Shown: piece after piece, positions 1 to 9,201 of the stretch
How the letters are laid out: each line of letters begins with the position of its first letter
Position numbering within the stretch: the first letter of the stretch is position 1
Assembly: GCA_052143575.1 (NCBI GenBank)
Contig: JBKQSP010000054.1
Location: 1 to 64,000, forward strand
DNA: 64,000 bases
Reading direction: 5' to 3'
Origin: JAKACA01 sp052143575
Lineage (GTDB): Bacteria; Actinomycetota; Acidimicrobiia; Acidimicrobiales; Bog-793
Program-made: the position numbers and the translations under genes
Notes under the pieces: model-generated
What the model was told of the DNA's origin: nothing
Seen by the model: only the letters and a program-made list of their open reading frames with translations
The model's database searches: none

Positions 1-1357
1 CACCTTCGGCGAGGCCGGCGAGCATGGCCACCCCGAGGGCGGTCACCTCGGTCGTGCGAGGGCGGACAACGTCGACCTGGGACTGGTCCGCCTGCAGCTG
101 GAGGAGCAAATCCATGGCGGCGGCGCCCCCGTCGGCTCGGAGGACGGTCATGGCATGCCCGCCGCCCGACGCCATGACGGCGATCACGTCGCGTGTCTGA
201 TAAGCGATCGCCTCGACGGCGGCACGGGCGAGATGGGCGCGCCCGATCCCGCGGGAGAGGCCCACGATGGTGGCACGGGCATCGGGATCCCACCAGGGAC
301 TGCCGAGGCCGGTGAATGCAGGCACGAGGAAGACACCGTCGTTGCAGTCGATGGAGGCGGCAAGCGGCCCGGTCTCCTGTGCGCTGGCGATGATGCCGAG
401 GCCGTCCCGTAGCCACTGGATGGTGGCGCCGGAGGAGAAGATGGCGCCCTCGAGGGCGTAGGTGACCACGGTGCCGAGCTGCCAGGCCACCGTGGTCAGC
501 AAACCGTCGATGGGTGGCGGGCAGGACGGCCCGAGGTTCATGAGCACGAAGCTGCCGGTGCCGTAGGTGACCTTCGTCATCCCGGTCCCGTAGCAGCACT
601 GACCGAAGAGGGCGGCCTGTTGGTCGCCGGCGATCCCACTGAGCGGTATGCCGCCGAGCGCCCCTCCGGCGACCTCGCTGCTGACGATGCCGAAGCGGCC
701 CGAGGAAGGGTGGACCTCGCCGAGTGCATGGGGAGGTATGCCGAACAGCTCGCACAACTCCAAGGACCACGACCGGTCGGCGATGTCGTAGCAGAGCGTC
801 CTCGAGGCGTTGGAGGCGTCGGTGGCATGGAGCCCGCCTCGCCGGCCGCCGGTGAGGTTCCAGCAGATCCAGTCGTCGACGGTGCCGAGCATGAGGTCGG
901 GACGGTCCTCGACACCTCCGTGGCGGAGCATCCACTCCCACTTCGTGGCCGAGAAGTAACTGTCGAGCACCAGCCCTGTCCGCTGCCGGACGAGCGGGAG
1001 ATGGCCGGCAGCCTCGAGCTCCTCGCAGCGGCCGGCCGTGCGCCGGTCCTGCCACACGATCGCCCGGTGGAGCGGCTGGCCGCTGCGACGATCCCAGGCG
1101 ACGGCCGTCTCTCGTTGATTCGTGATGCCGATCGCCGCGATCGTGGGCCCGTCGCCCGCCTCGAGCCGGGAACACAGGTCGGTGAGCGTCGCTTCGACGA
1201 GGGTCCAGATCTCGGCCGCGTCGTGCTCAACGAGTCCGGGAGCCGGGAAGTACTGCGTGAGCTCCCGATACGACACGTCGACGATCTCGCCGTCGAGGCC
1301 GACGGCGAGCGCCCGCACGCCGGTCGTGCCGGCATCGATGGCGATCACCACAGGCAT
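1..1357 (-). CDS. glpK: Glycerol kinase, 3' end cut by window edge
   Basis: Phosphorylates glycerol to glycerol 3-phosphate with ATP in the cytoplasm. About 452 residues are visible from an ATG at 1357. The N-terminus has the FGGY-kinase phosphate-binding segment (AIDAGTTGVRALAV). The family's catalytic region follows (ITNQRET, then AIVWQDRRT), with YGTGSFVLMN further on, and the sequence leaves the window in the C-terminal LRADGGAAAMD block that precedes the last ~60 residues of the family. No frameshift is seen. It is divergent from the ribonucleotide reductase gene across 322 bases. A closely related FGGY sugar kinase is possible, but the motif spelling is that of GlpK. Confidence 0.93.
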   Translation of the reverse strand, partial: MPVVIAIDAGTTGVRALAVGLDGEIVDVSYRELTQYFPAPGLVEHDAAEIWTLVEATLTDLCSRLEAGDGPTIAAIGITNQRETAVAWDRRSGQPLHRAIVWQDRRTAGRCEELEAAGHLPLVRQRTGLVLDSYFSATKWEWMLRHGGVEDRPDLMLGTVDDWICWNLTGGRRGGLHATDASNASRTLCYDIADRSWSLELCELFGIPPHALGEVHPSSGRFGIVSSEVAGGALGGIPLSGIAGDQQAALFGQCCYGTGMTKVTYGTGSFVLMNLGPSCPPPIDGLLTTVAWQLGTVVTYALEGAIFSSGATIQWLRDGLGIIASAQETGPLAASIDCNDGVFLVPAFTGLGSPWWDPDARATIVGLSRGIGRAHLARAAVEAIAYQTRDVIAVMASGGGHAMTVLRADGGAAAMDLLLQLQADQSQVDVVRPRTTEVTALGVAMLAGLAEG

Positions 1358-1554
1358 GGAGCCGCACCGTAGTTGCTGGGCGATTGCTCGCTGCGACACG
1401 GACACCCGCCGTCGTCGGCACCGACACGATGCGTTGACACAACCCGAGCGTAGGGTTCTCCGCCAGATGGGGTTTGCCACACCGAGATCGAGCGCTCGCG
1501 ACTGCAAACCTTCGCGAGCACCCCGTGACCTGCACCGCAAGCACCGCGATCTCA

Positions 1555-1584
1555 TTGACAGGCACGTAACTACGGTGCTGTAAT
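1555..1584 (+). promoter_or_regulatory. Probable promoter of nrdJ
   Basis: TTGACA at 1555-1560 is followed after 18 bases by TGTAAT at 1579-1584, a near-consensus housekeeping promoter. It lies about 95 bases upstream of the chosen nrdJ start, with the candidate NrdR boxes directly downstream. Seen in sequence only; no transcript evidence. Confidence 0.55.
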
Positions 1585-1585
1585 T

Positions 1586-1632
1586 ACCCCCTACCTGGTG
1601 GTACCGAAAAGGCACACCACAACATCTTGTGG
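1586..1632 (+). promoter_or_regulatory. Candidate tandem NrdR boxes
   Basis: CCACAACATCTTGTGG at 1617-1632 is a 16-base inverted repeat of NrdR-box size and type. A weaker relative, ACCCCCTACCTGGTGG, lies at 1586-1601, exactly 31 bases upstream. NrdR boxes are known to be 16-base palindromes in pairs about 15-16 bases apart, and these sit immediately after the promoter, where a repressor would block RNA polymerase. Together with the 1555-1584 promoter this accounts for most of the 322-base glpK-nrdJ gap; nothing else is evident in it. Confidence 0.5.
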
Positions 1633-1679
1633 CGTTAGGATCGAAACCGGTGGAACCGGTCAAGGAGGGGACAGCAATC

Positions 1680-4600
1680 ATGGCCGTCGCAGGAGAGCGC
1701 CTCGGAATCGGCATGCGTCGTTACTTCACCGAAGAGGGCAAGCACCCCTTCGACCAGGTTGCCTGGGAGCGGCGGGAATCGAGGATCTCCGACTACCGCA
1801 CCGGAGCCGTCGCCTTCGAGCAGCTCGGCGTGGAAGTTCCGGCGACGTGGAGCATGAACGCCACCAACATCCTAGCCCAGAAGTACTTCCGCGGCACGCT
1901 CGGCACGCCCGAGCGCGAGACCTCGCTCCGCCAGGTCATCGACCGCGTCGTCGACACGGTGACGACCTGGGGGACAAAGGACGGCTACTTCCTGGACACC
2001 GCCGAAGCTGCCGTGTTCAGCGACGAGCTGAAGCACCTCATCGTCGAGCAGAAGGCCGCCTTCAACTCGCCCGTGTGGTTCAACATCGGCGTCAAGGGTG
2101 TCCCGCAGCAGGCGAGCGCTTGCTTCATCCTCGCTGTCGACGACGACATGTCCTCCATTCTCAACTGGTACGTCGAGGAAGGAACCATCTTCAAAGGTGG
2201 CTCCGGTTCCGGCGTCAACCTGTCGAGGATCCGCTCCTCGAAGGAGCTCCTGCAGGGAGGCGGCACCGCTTCAGGCCCGGTGAGCTTCATGCGTGGTGCC
2301 GACGCATCGGCCGGCACGATCAAGTCGGGCGGCAAGACGCGTCGCGCCGCCAAGATGGTCATTCTCGACGCCGACCACCCGGACATCCGGGAGTTCATCT
2401 GGTGCAAGGCGAGGGAGGAGCGCAAGGCCCGCGTGCTGGCTCAGGCCGGCTTCGACATGGATCTCGACGGCGCCGACAGTCACTCAACCCAGTACCAGAA
2501 CGCCAACAACTCCGTGCGTGTCAGCGACGAGTTCATGAAGGCCGTGCTCGAGGACGGCGACTGGACGCTCGTCGCCCGTACGACCGGTGAGGCGATTGAC
2601 ACGATCAAGGCACGGGATCTGTTCCGTCAGATCGCGGAGGCTGCCTGGGAGTGCGCCGACCCTGGTTTGCAGTACGACACGACCATCAACAAGTGGCACA
2701 CGGCACCGAACACCGGTCGCATCTCTGCGAGTAACCCGTGCTTCACCGGCGACATGCTCGTGCACACCGACAAGGGTTTCGTGCGGTTCGATGACCTGGT
2801 GAGCCGGATCAACGCTGGCGAAGAGTTCGCCGTCTACACCCATGACGCCACGAACGCCGAGCCGGCCGAGGTGGCCGTGCTGTCGAACCCCGAGGCCATC
2901 ATGATCACGGGGTTCAACGACATTGTCCGCTTGCGGTTCGACAACGGCATGGAACTGCGCTGCACGCCCTCGCACAAGATCTTCACGACGAATCGTGGGT
3001 ACGTTCCTGCCGAGGAGCTGACTTCGAGCGACCAGATCAAGGTGCTCGACGTGCCGGCGCCTGCGACTCAAGCCGACCTCGCCATGCCCATCCCCGCCGA
3101 CCCGGCGTCCTACCGGGAAGCGTTCGGGCGGAGCGACCTGCTGAGATTCCCGGAGGAGTGGAGCGAGGACTTCGCTCATTACCTCGGCTGGCTCATCGGT
3201 GACGGATCGACCTCCGGCAACACGACGAGCACCATCTACGACTCGGCCGAGGACCGCGACGAGGTGCTGCCCCGCCACTCCGAGCTGCTCGAATGGATCA
3301 ACGGCGACCGGCCCATCAAGGTCTCTGAGCAGCCGAACGGGACGGCGCAGCTTCGCCTCGGGCGGGCTGCGTTCAAGCGTTTCCTCGAATCGCTCGGCGT
3401 CAGGTCGGTCAAGGGCGCTGCCAAGACCGTGCCGTGGGCGATCGAGCAGGCGCCTGCCTTCGCCACTGCCGCATTCCTGCGAGGGCTCTTCGACGCCGAC
3501 GGTTGCGCCAGGCTCGATCGCCAGAGGGGCTGCTACGTGGGCCTCGGCTCGATCTCGCCCGAACTGTTGCGCGGCGTGCAGCGCTTGCTCACCACGTTTG
3601 GGATCTCGAGTCGCATCTGCCAGACTCGCAAAGAGGGCGAGAAGAGCTCGTTCAGTTACACACGCAAGGACGGGTCGACGGCGGCGTATCTGAACGCCGC
3701 CGCCTACGACCTGCGCATCTCCTCTGGGTCCATCCGGCGATTCGCCGCCGAGATCGGCTTCAGCCTGTCACGCAAATCTGCGGTGCTCGACCAGATGGTC
3801 TCGGAGGCGAGTCACGGCTTCTACGACGTCGACCGCACGGCGCGCCTCGCCGAGCGCACGGCTGAGGGCCGCGAGCTCACCTACAACCTGTCAGAGCCGC
3901 GCAACCATTCCTACGTCGTCAACGGCGTCGTTGTCCGCAACTGCTCCGAGTACGTGCACCTCGACAACAGCAGTTGCAATCTCGCCAGCCTCAACTTGCT
4001 CCGCTTCATCGAGGAAGGCGGCCACTTCGACGTGGAGGGGTTCCGGGCGGCCGTGGAGGTCGTCTTCACGGCCCAGGAGATCCTCGTCGGCAATGCCGAC
4101 TACCCGACCGAGAAGATCGGCGACACGACGCGCAAGTTCCGCGAGCTCGGCCTCGGATACGCCAACCTCGGGGCTCTGTTGATGTCGGAAGGCCTGCCAT
4201 ACGACTCCGAGGAAGGGCGGGCGTGGGCGGGGGCCATCACGGCGCTCATGACGGGCGCCGCCTATGAGACCTCCGCCCGCACGGCTGCCCGTATGGGCCC
4301 GTTCGCCGGCTTCCACGAGAACAGCGAGCCCATGCTCAACGTCCTTCGGATGCACCGGAGCGAGGTCGCCAAGATCGACGAGGAGCTCGTGCCCACCGAC
4401 CTGCTCTCGGCAGCCCAGGAGGCCTGGGACCACGCCGTCGAGCTGGCAGAGCAGCACGGCGTGCGCAACTCGCAGGCGACGGTGCTGGCGCCCACCGGGA
4501 CGATCTCGTTCCTCATGGACTGCGACACGACGGGTATCGAGCCGGATCTCGGCCTCGTGAAGACGAAGAAGCTCGTCGGTGGCGGCACGATGTCGATCGT

Positions 4601-5780
4601 CAACCAGACGGTGCCCCGTGCGTTGCGCAAGCTCGGCTACAGCGACGCCGAGATCGTCGAGATCGTCGCCTACATCGACGAGCACAAGTCGATCGTCGGC
4701 GCACCGGCGCTGAAGGCGGAGCACATGCCCGTCTTCGCCTGCTCGATGGGTGACAACGTCATCCACTACGTCGGGCACGTGAAGATGATGGCGGCCGCTC
4801 AGCCCTTCGTGTCCGGTGCCATCTCGAAGACGATCAACATGCCGGAGTACGCCACCGTCGAAGAGGTCGAGCAGCTCCACATCGACGCCTGGAAGATGGG
4901 TTTGAAGGCGGTCGCCATCTACCGCGACAACTGCAAGGTCGCCCAACCCCTCTCGACGACGAAGAAGGAGAGCGCCGTGCTGTCGTCGCCCAGCGACGGC
5001 GATCTGGCCCTGCTCGGCGAGCTGCACTCGACGGCCTTTGCCGCCAAGGAGGCCGAGCTCACGGAGAAGATCGCCGAGCTCGAGGCGGCCCTGCAGCACT
5101 CGCACGTGACGGCGCCGGCAACGACGACCCGGACACGGTTGCCGCGCCGGCGCCGGTCGAACACCTTCGCTTTCCGGGTGGCCGACTGCGAGGGTTACGT
5201 CACGGTGGGCGAATACGAGGACGGTCGTCCCGGCGAGGTCTTCATGAAGGTCTCCAAGCAGGGCTCGACGTTGTCCGGCGTCATGGATGCCTTCTCCATC
5301 TCGGTCAGCCTCGGCCTCCAGCACGGTGTGCCCCTGTCCACGTTCGTGCGGAAGTACACGAACATGCGCTTCGAGCCGGCCGGCATCACCGACGACGCCG
5401 AGCTACGCCTTGCCTCCAGCCTCGTCGACTACATCTTCCGCCGGTTGGCGCTCGATTACCTCAGCTTCGACGAGCGGATCGAGCTCGGCGTCCTCTCCAC
5501 CCACGAGCGCACGCAGCCGACACTGCCTGGGTTAGAGGACGTCGAGACGGACGACGCCACACGGCAGGAGCGGGAGCGTTTCGGTGCCGGCGGGGACACG
5601 GCGTCTCCGACTGGCGCCGCCAACCACCCCTCGGCCGGGACCGGGCATCCGTCCGAGATGCGGGTCTCGCAATTCGAGAACCGTGATGCCCCCTTCTGCT
5701 ACGCCTGCGGGAACATCATGCAACGGGCGGGCTCCTGCTATGCCTGCCCAAGCTGCGGCGCGACGAGCGGCTGCTCCTGA
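1680..5780 (+). CDS. nrdJ: Class II (B12-dependent) ribonucleotide reductase with intein
   Basis: Reduces ribonucleotides to deoxyribonucleotides using adenosylcobalamin. The reading frame encodes 1366 residues, of which 401 (354-754) are an intein, leaving a 965-residue enzyme, normal for actinobacterial NrdJ. The ATG at 1680 is chosen because AAGGAGG lies at 1662-1668; a GTG at 1629 in the same frame has no such site. Visible features are the N-terminal redox cysteine (QASACFIL), the active-site NPCSEY (interrupted by the intein), the second redox cysteine (SSCNLASLNL), the APTGTISF loop, and a C-terminal cysteine-rich tail (CYACG, then CPSCGATSGCS) that recycles the active-site disulfide. 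Regulation is probably by NrdR, from the boxes upstream. Confidence 0.95.
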   Translation: MAVAGERLGIGMRRYFTEEGKHPFDQVAWERRESRISDYRTGAVAFEQLGVEVPATWSMNATNILAQKYFRGTLGTPERETSLRQVIDRVVDTVTTWGTKDGYFLDTAEAAVFSDELKHLIVEQKAAFNSPVWFNIGVKGVPQQASACFILAVDDDMSSILNWYVEEGTIFKGGSGSGVNLSRIRSSKELLQGGGTASGPVSFMRGADASAGTIKSGGKTRRAAKMVILDADHPDIREFIWCKAREERKARVLAQAGFDMDLDGADSHSTQYQNANNSVRVSDEFMKAVLEDGDWTLVARTTGEAIDTIKARDLFRQIAEAAWECADPGLQYDTTINKWHTAPNTGRISASNPCFTGDMLVHTDKGFVRFDDLVSRINAGEEFAVYTHDATNAEPAEVAVLSNPEAIMITGFNDIVRLRFDNGMELRCTPSHKIFTTNRGYVPAEELTSSDQIKVLDVPAPATQADLAMPIPADPASYREAFGRSDLLRFPEEWSEDFAHYLGWLIGDGSTSGNTTSTIYDSAEDRDEVLPRHSELLEWINGDRPIKVSEQPNGTAQLRLGRAAFKRFLESLGVRSVKGAAKTVPWAIEQAPAFATAAFLRGLFDADGCARLDRQRGCYVGLGSISPELLRGVQRLLTTFGISSRICQTRKEGEKSSFSYTRKDGSTAAYLNAAAYDLRISSGSIRRFAAEIGFSLSRKSAVLDQMVSEASHGFYDVDRTARLAERTAEGRELTYNLSEPRNHSYVVNGVVVRNCSEYVHLDNSSCNLASLNLLRFIEEGGHFDVEGFRAAVEVVFTAQEILVGNADYPTEKIGDTTRKFRELGLGYANLGALLMSEGLPYDSEEGRAWAGAITALMTGAAYETSARTAARMGPFAGFHENSEPMLNVLRMHRSEVAKIDEELVPTDLLSAAQEAWDHAVELAEQHGVRNSQATVLAPTGTISFLMDCDTTGIEPDLGLVKTKKLVGGGTMSIVNQTVPRALRKLGYSDAEIVEIVAYIDEHKSIVGAPALKAEHMPVFACSMGDNVIHYVGHVKMMAAAQPFVSGAISKTINMPEYATVEEVEQLHIDAWKMGLKAVAIYRDNCKVAQPLSTTKKESAVLSSPSDGDLALLGELHSTAFAAKEAELTEKIAELEAALQHSHVTAPATTTRTRLPRRRRSNTFAFRVADCEGYVTVGEYEDGRPGEVFMKVSKQGSTLSGVMDAFSISVSLGLQHGVPLSTFVRKYTNMRFEPAGITDDAELRLASSLVDYIFRRLALDYLSFDERIELGVLSTHERTQPTLPGLEDVETDDATRQERERFGAGGDTASPTGAANHPSAGTGHPSEMRVSQFENRDAPFCYACGNIMQRAGSCYACPSCGATSGCS
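2739..3941 (+). other. Intein with LAGLIDADG homing endonuclease inside nrdJ
   Basis: In-frame protein-splicing element of 401 residues. It begins with Cys (CFTGDMLVHT) right after ISASNP and ends in VVVRN before CSEY, so splicing would restore NPCSEY. The block B histidine motif is TPSHKIF and block F is NHSYVVNG. Two dodecapeptide motifs of a LAGLIDADG endonuclease are present (HYLGWLIGDG and FLRGLFDADG), so it may still be mobile. The penultimate residue is Arg instead of the usual His. The first C-extein residue is Cys, as this splicing chemistry requires. Confidence 0.95.
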
Positions 5781-5842
5781 GCGGAGTTTCGCAGCTCCGA
5801 ATCCCCCCGTCTCAAGCAGGTTGACACACTCGGGAGCCGCCC

Positions 5843-6214
5843 ATGCCAGTGCGAGTAGGCAACATCACCTTCGACTGCGACGACGTTCTCAAAGTCGGGG
5901 GCTTCTGGTCGGAAGCCCTCGGGCGGCCGTTGGACCCCGGAAGCGGCCCCGCCTTCGCCTCCATCGGGGGTGATGATCCTGAACGGGCCGAGCAGGCCTG
6001 GTACTTCGAGAAAGTCCCGGAGCCGAAGGTCGCGAAGAACCGCATGCACTTGGATTTGGTCGATCCGGACCCTTCGGCTCTCGAGAGATTGGTGGCCCTG
6101 GGGGCATCCATCGTGAGTGAGCATCAGATAGGAGGCGGGCGCCACCGCTGGACGGTCATGCAGGATCCGGAAGGCAACGAGTTCTGTGTCGCCGCAAAGA
6201 GCTTCACCGGCTGA
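5843..6214 (+). CDS. VOC (glyoxalase/bleomycin-resistance fold) family protein
   Basis: Small 123-residue protein with the vicinal-oxygen-chelate layout: an N-terminal strand-helix unit, a central HLDLVDPD segment and a C-terminal MQDPEGNEFCV motif, the typical ends of the second beta-alpha-beta-beta unit. Such proteins bind a metal and act on or sequester small molecules, but the substrate cannot be read from sequence. A GGGAG stretch lies upstream of the ATG. It stands alone, 62 bases after nrdJ. Confidence 0.8.
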   Translation: MPVRVGNITFDCDDVLKVGGFWSEALGRPLDPGSGPAFASIGGDDPERAEQAWYFEKVPEPKVAKNRMHLDLVDPDPSALERLVALGASIVSEHQIGGGRHRWTVMQDPEGNEFCVAAKSFTG

Positions 6215-6293
6215 GCCACGGGGAATGACAGCCCGCATGGTTACGCCCACCTAGAAGGGCAAGCTTCGCACGCGAGACCTGAGGGGAGAACAG

Positions 6294-7775
6294 GTGTCAG
6301 CCACTGCTACCCCGGCGCGAGCAGAGCTGCCTTCAGAGGATCAGCCCTTCCACATCGAGCGGCACGGAATCGACTACATTCCGCTCTCGGAGCGGTGGGC
6401 GAAGCCGCGGGATCTGGCGGCGATGTGGGCGGGCGCCAGCGTGCAGGTGGAGTATTTCGTCTACGGCGCCATCATGGTCGGAGCCTTCGGCTTCTCCTTC
6501 AGGGAGACGGTCGTGCTCATCGTGCTCGGCAACCTGTCGTACCTCCTGCTCGGCGTGAGCAGCCTGCAGGGACCCACGGCCGGCACGACGGTCTTCGCCA
6601 TCAACCGGGCGTCCTACGGCCCGCAGGGCTCCCGCCTCATCTCGTTGTTCAATTGGCTCACGCTCATCGGCTTCGAAGTCGAGGGCCTCATCCTCATCGT
6701 CGGTGCAGGCCTCGTGCTCATGCTCAAGGCCGGGCTGAGTCCGGGGACGCCGGCCAAGGTCGTGCTGGCGGTCGTGGCCATCGTCATCCAGGCAGTGCTG
6801 CCGTTCCTCGGGCACGCCACGATCGTGAAGACACTGCGATGGCTCATCGTGCCGTGCATCGTGATCTTCGCCGCCCTGCTGGCTTTTGCCGACGGCCACA
6901 TGCGTCTCGATGTCGCCTCGCAGCCCTTCGCACGAGGTTGGCAGTACTTCATGGTTGGGCTGGCGTTCACGATCGCTCTCAGCGGCCTCGGATGGACCGA
7001 GTGTGGCAACGACTACTCGCGCTATGTGGCGCCGGACGCCTCGAAGGCGGCCGTCGTCGGATGGGTGTTCCTCGGCACGGCGGCCCCACAGGTCCTCGTG
7101 ATGACGCTCGGCGCCGCCATCGGGACCTTCCTCAGCTCCGTGGGCACGAACGCCAATGCCTTCCTGCCCTTCGCCACCCAGCGGGCCGTGCCCGGCTGGT
7201 TCGTCGTCGTCTTCCTCGTCTTCTGCATCATTCAGCTCTTCGGCGTCAACAGCCTGGATCTCTACTCCTCGGGCGTCACCTTGCAGGCGCTCGGCCTCAA
7301 CGTGAAGCGTTATCAGGCGGTCCTCATCGACAGCGGCATCTGCGTCGCTGTCACGCTCTACGCCGTCTTCAACGCCTCGTTCAAGACCTACCTGAGCGAC
7401 TTCGTCGCCTGCGTCATCTGTTGGATCGCGCCGTGGCTGGCGATCTTCCTCGTCGACTGGGCCATGCGTCGCTATCGCTACGTGGCCTCCGAGCTGCAAC
7501 GCACGGATCGCCGGTCGATCTACTGGGCGACCGGTGGAGTCAACTGGGCCGCCATCGTGGCCCAGGCAGTCGGTACGACCCTTTCGGTGCTGTCGCTCGA
7601 CCAGGTCTTCTACGTCGGCCCGATCGCCGCTGCCTTCGGCAACGGGGGAGCCGACGTGAGCATTTTCACGGGCCTCGCCGGCGGCGGGCTCGTGTATCTC
7701 CTTCTCGGGCTACCGACGGTTCGCCGCCAGACGGCCGCCGCCGACAGCCTCGCCCCCGCTGAGGCGGCGGGTTAG
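6294..7775 (+). CDS. NCS1-family nucleobase permease
   Basis: Integral membrane protein of 493 residues with about 12 hydrophobic segments. The N-terminal signature of nucleobase:cation symporter-1 proteins is present (IPLSERWAKPRDLAAMW and the following helix), and LQGPTAGTTVF lies in the third segment. Family members import cytosine, purines, allantoin or hydantoins; the substrate is uncertain. The GTG start at 6294 has GAGGGGAGAA just upstream. It faces two phosphoribosyltransferase genes on the other strand, so a role in nucleobase salvage is inferred. Confidence 0.85.
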   Translation: MSATATPARAELPSEDQPFHIERHGIDYIPLSERWAKPRDLAAMWAGASVQVEYFVYGAIMVGAFGFSFRETVVLIVLGNLSYLLLGVSSLQGPTAGTTVFAINRASYGPQGSRLISLFNWLTLIGFEVEGLILIVGAGLVLMLKAGLSPGTPAKVVLAVVAIVIQAVLPFLGHATIVKTLRWLIVPCIVIFAALLAFADGHMRLDVASQPFARGWQYFMVGLAFTIALSGLGWTECGNDYSRYVAPDASKAAVVGWVFLGTAAPQVLVMTLGAAIGTFLSSVGTNANAFLPFATQRAVPGWFVVVFLVFCIIQLFGVNSLDLYSSGVTLQALGLNVKRYQAVLIDSGICVAVTLYAVFNASFKTYLSDFVACVICWIAPWLAIFLVDWAMRRYRYVASELQRTDRRSIYWATGGVNWAAIVAQAVGTTLSVLSLDQVFYVGPIAAAFGNGGADVSIFTGLAGGGLVYLLLGLPTVRRQTAAADSLAPAEAAG

Positions 7776-7789
7776 CGGTGCGGTACGCC

Positions 7790-8407
7790 TCAGGCGGACG
7801 GCCCCCAGTCCTCGAGGAGCCTGCCGTCCGGCTGGTGCCGAAACAGCGGGATCGACCCGAGGGAATGCACCTTGGCGGCGTCCTCACCGAGTGCCGAGCG
7901 CCAGAGGCCCCCCTCGGTGAGAAGGGCGCCGAAGACAACGGGCTCGCCCCCGATCTTGCGGATCAGGTTCAAGGCGGCCCGACTCGAGCCGCCTGTCGAG
8001 ATGACGTCGTCGACGATGGCGACGCGTCGGCCCTCGATCACGTGGCGACGCGCACGGTCGAAGAGAAGACGCTGGTCACGGTCGGTCGTGATCGACCGAA
8101 CGGGCTCGTCGATGGCATCCGCAAGGTGAATCTTCGGGGTCTTGTGCAAGATCGCATAGTCATCGAGCCCGAGGGCACGCGTCACCTCGATGGCGAGTGG
8201 AATGCCCATCGTGGCGACGGAGGCGACGATCTCGACATCGAAGGGCGCAAGTTGCTCGGCCAGCTCGCGACCTGCCACCTCGGCAAAGCCGATGCCATGA
8301 TCAACGCAGATCAACAAGGCGATCGAGACGTCCGGAGCCACCTGCACGAGGGGCAGCTCGACGACTTGGGAGCCAACGGTGGCGGCGTACGTGCGCTCGG
8401 CGGTCAC
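7790..8407 (-). CDS. Purine-type phosphoribosyltransferase
   Basis: Type I phosphoribosyltransferase of 205 residues. The PRPP-binding motif is VAIVDDVISTGGSS near residues 128-141. The region around VASVATMGIPLAIEVTRALG matches the adenine/xanthine phosphoribosyltransferase layout. It would convert a free base and PRPP to a nucleotide. The GTG start at 8407 lies 45 bases after the end of the upp gene on the same strand, suggesting an operon, and it converges on the NCS1 permease. Which purine is used is not certain. Confidence 0.82.
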   Translation of the reverse strand: MTAERTYAATVGSQVVELPLVQVAPDVSIALLICVDHGIGFAEVAGRELAEQLAPFDVEIVASVATMGIPLAIEVTRALGLDDYAILHKTPKIHLADAIDEPVRSITTDRDQRLLFDRARRHVIEGRRVAIVDDVISTGGSSRAALNLIRKIGGEPVVFGALLTEGGLWRSALGEDAAKVHSLGSIPLFRHQPDGRLLEDWGPSA

Positions 8408-8452
8408 GCACCGACTCTGGCCGGTCTGCCGGCCTGGTGCAAGAAGGGCGCC

Positions 8453-9130
8453 TCAGTCTGGAGGACCGAAGAGCCGGTCGCCGGCGTCGCCCAATCCCGG
8501 CACGATGTAGGCCTGCTCGTTCAGCTCGAGGTCGACGGCGGCGCAGGCCACGCGCACACTCGGGTGAACGGAGTGGAAGAACTGCAGGCCCGGCACCGAG
8601 GCGATCAGGCAGAGTGCCGTGATGTCAGTTGCTCCGTGGTCAGCGACGAGCGTGCAGACCTGGGCGAGCGACCCACCGGTGGCGAGCATCGGGTCACAGA
8701 CGACCACCCTTCGACCTTGCAAGTCGCTCGGCAGCCGGTTCAGGTAGACGTTCGACTGGTGGGTGATCTCGTCGCGACGAAGCCCGACGTGGGCCACCCG
8801 GGTGAGCGGCACGAGCTCCTGGATGGACTGCACCATGCCGAGGCCGGCTCGCAGCACCGGCACGAGCAGCACGGTTTCGTCGATGCGGGGAAAGCGCACG
8901 CCGCGCTCGACGGGCGTGTCGATCTCGATATCGGTCATCGAGAGATCCCGGAGGGCCTCGTAAGCGACGAAGGCCGAGACCTCGGAGACGAGCTGGCGGA
9001 ATACGTTGCTTGGCGTCGTGACGTCTCGCAGGCGGCTCACCCGATCGGTGACGGCAGGATGATCCACGAGGAGGACACCTTCGTAGGCGGTGACGGTGGA
9101 ATGGGGGTGGGGCAAATGGTCTTGAACCAT
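8453..9130 (-). CDS. upp: Uracil phosphoribosyltransferase
   Basis: Converts uracil and PRPP to UMP in pyrimidine salvage. The product is 225 residues from an ATG at 9130; an in-frame start further upstream adds residues outside the family's usual N-terminus. Diagnostic motifs are VDHPAV near the N-terminus, LVPVLRAGLGM, the PRPP loop VVVCDPMLATGGS and the uracil-binding C-terminus YIVPGLGDAGDRLFG. First gene of a likely two-gene salvage operon, divergent from the flavin oxidase gene 71 bases away. Confidence 0.94.
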   Translation of the reverse strand: MVQDHLPHPHSTVTAYEGVLLVDHPAVTDRVSRLRDVTTPSNVFRQLVSEVSAFVAYEALRDLSMTDIEIDTPVERGVRFPRIDETVLLVPVLRAGLGMVQSIQELVPLTRVAHVGLRRDEITHQSNVYLNRLPSDLQGRRVVVCDPMLATGGSLAQVCTLVADHGATDITALCLIASVPGLQFFHSVHPSVRVACAAVDLELNEQAYIVPGLGDAGDRLFGPPD

Positions 9131-9201
9131 GTCTGGGTTTCTAGCCGTTTCCGGCGATCTCGGCCGAGCTGCCGCCACAGGAGGGGCACCGGCTGCAAGA
9201 T

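Noticed and set aside
3891..5324. Long minus-strand open frame opposite nrdJ
   Set aside because: Composition is rich in Arg, His, Asp and Val as expected for the antisense of a GC-rich gene; the plus strand encodes conserved NrdJ motifs throughout.
6333..7499. Long minus-strand open frame opposite the NCS1 permease
   Set aside because: Extremely Asp/Glu/His-rich antisense of a membrane protein gene; no ribosome site and no family pattern.
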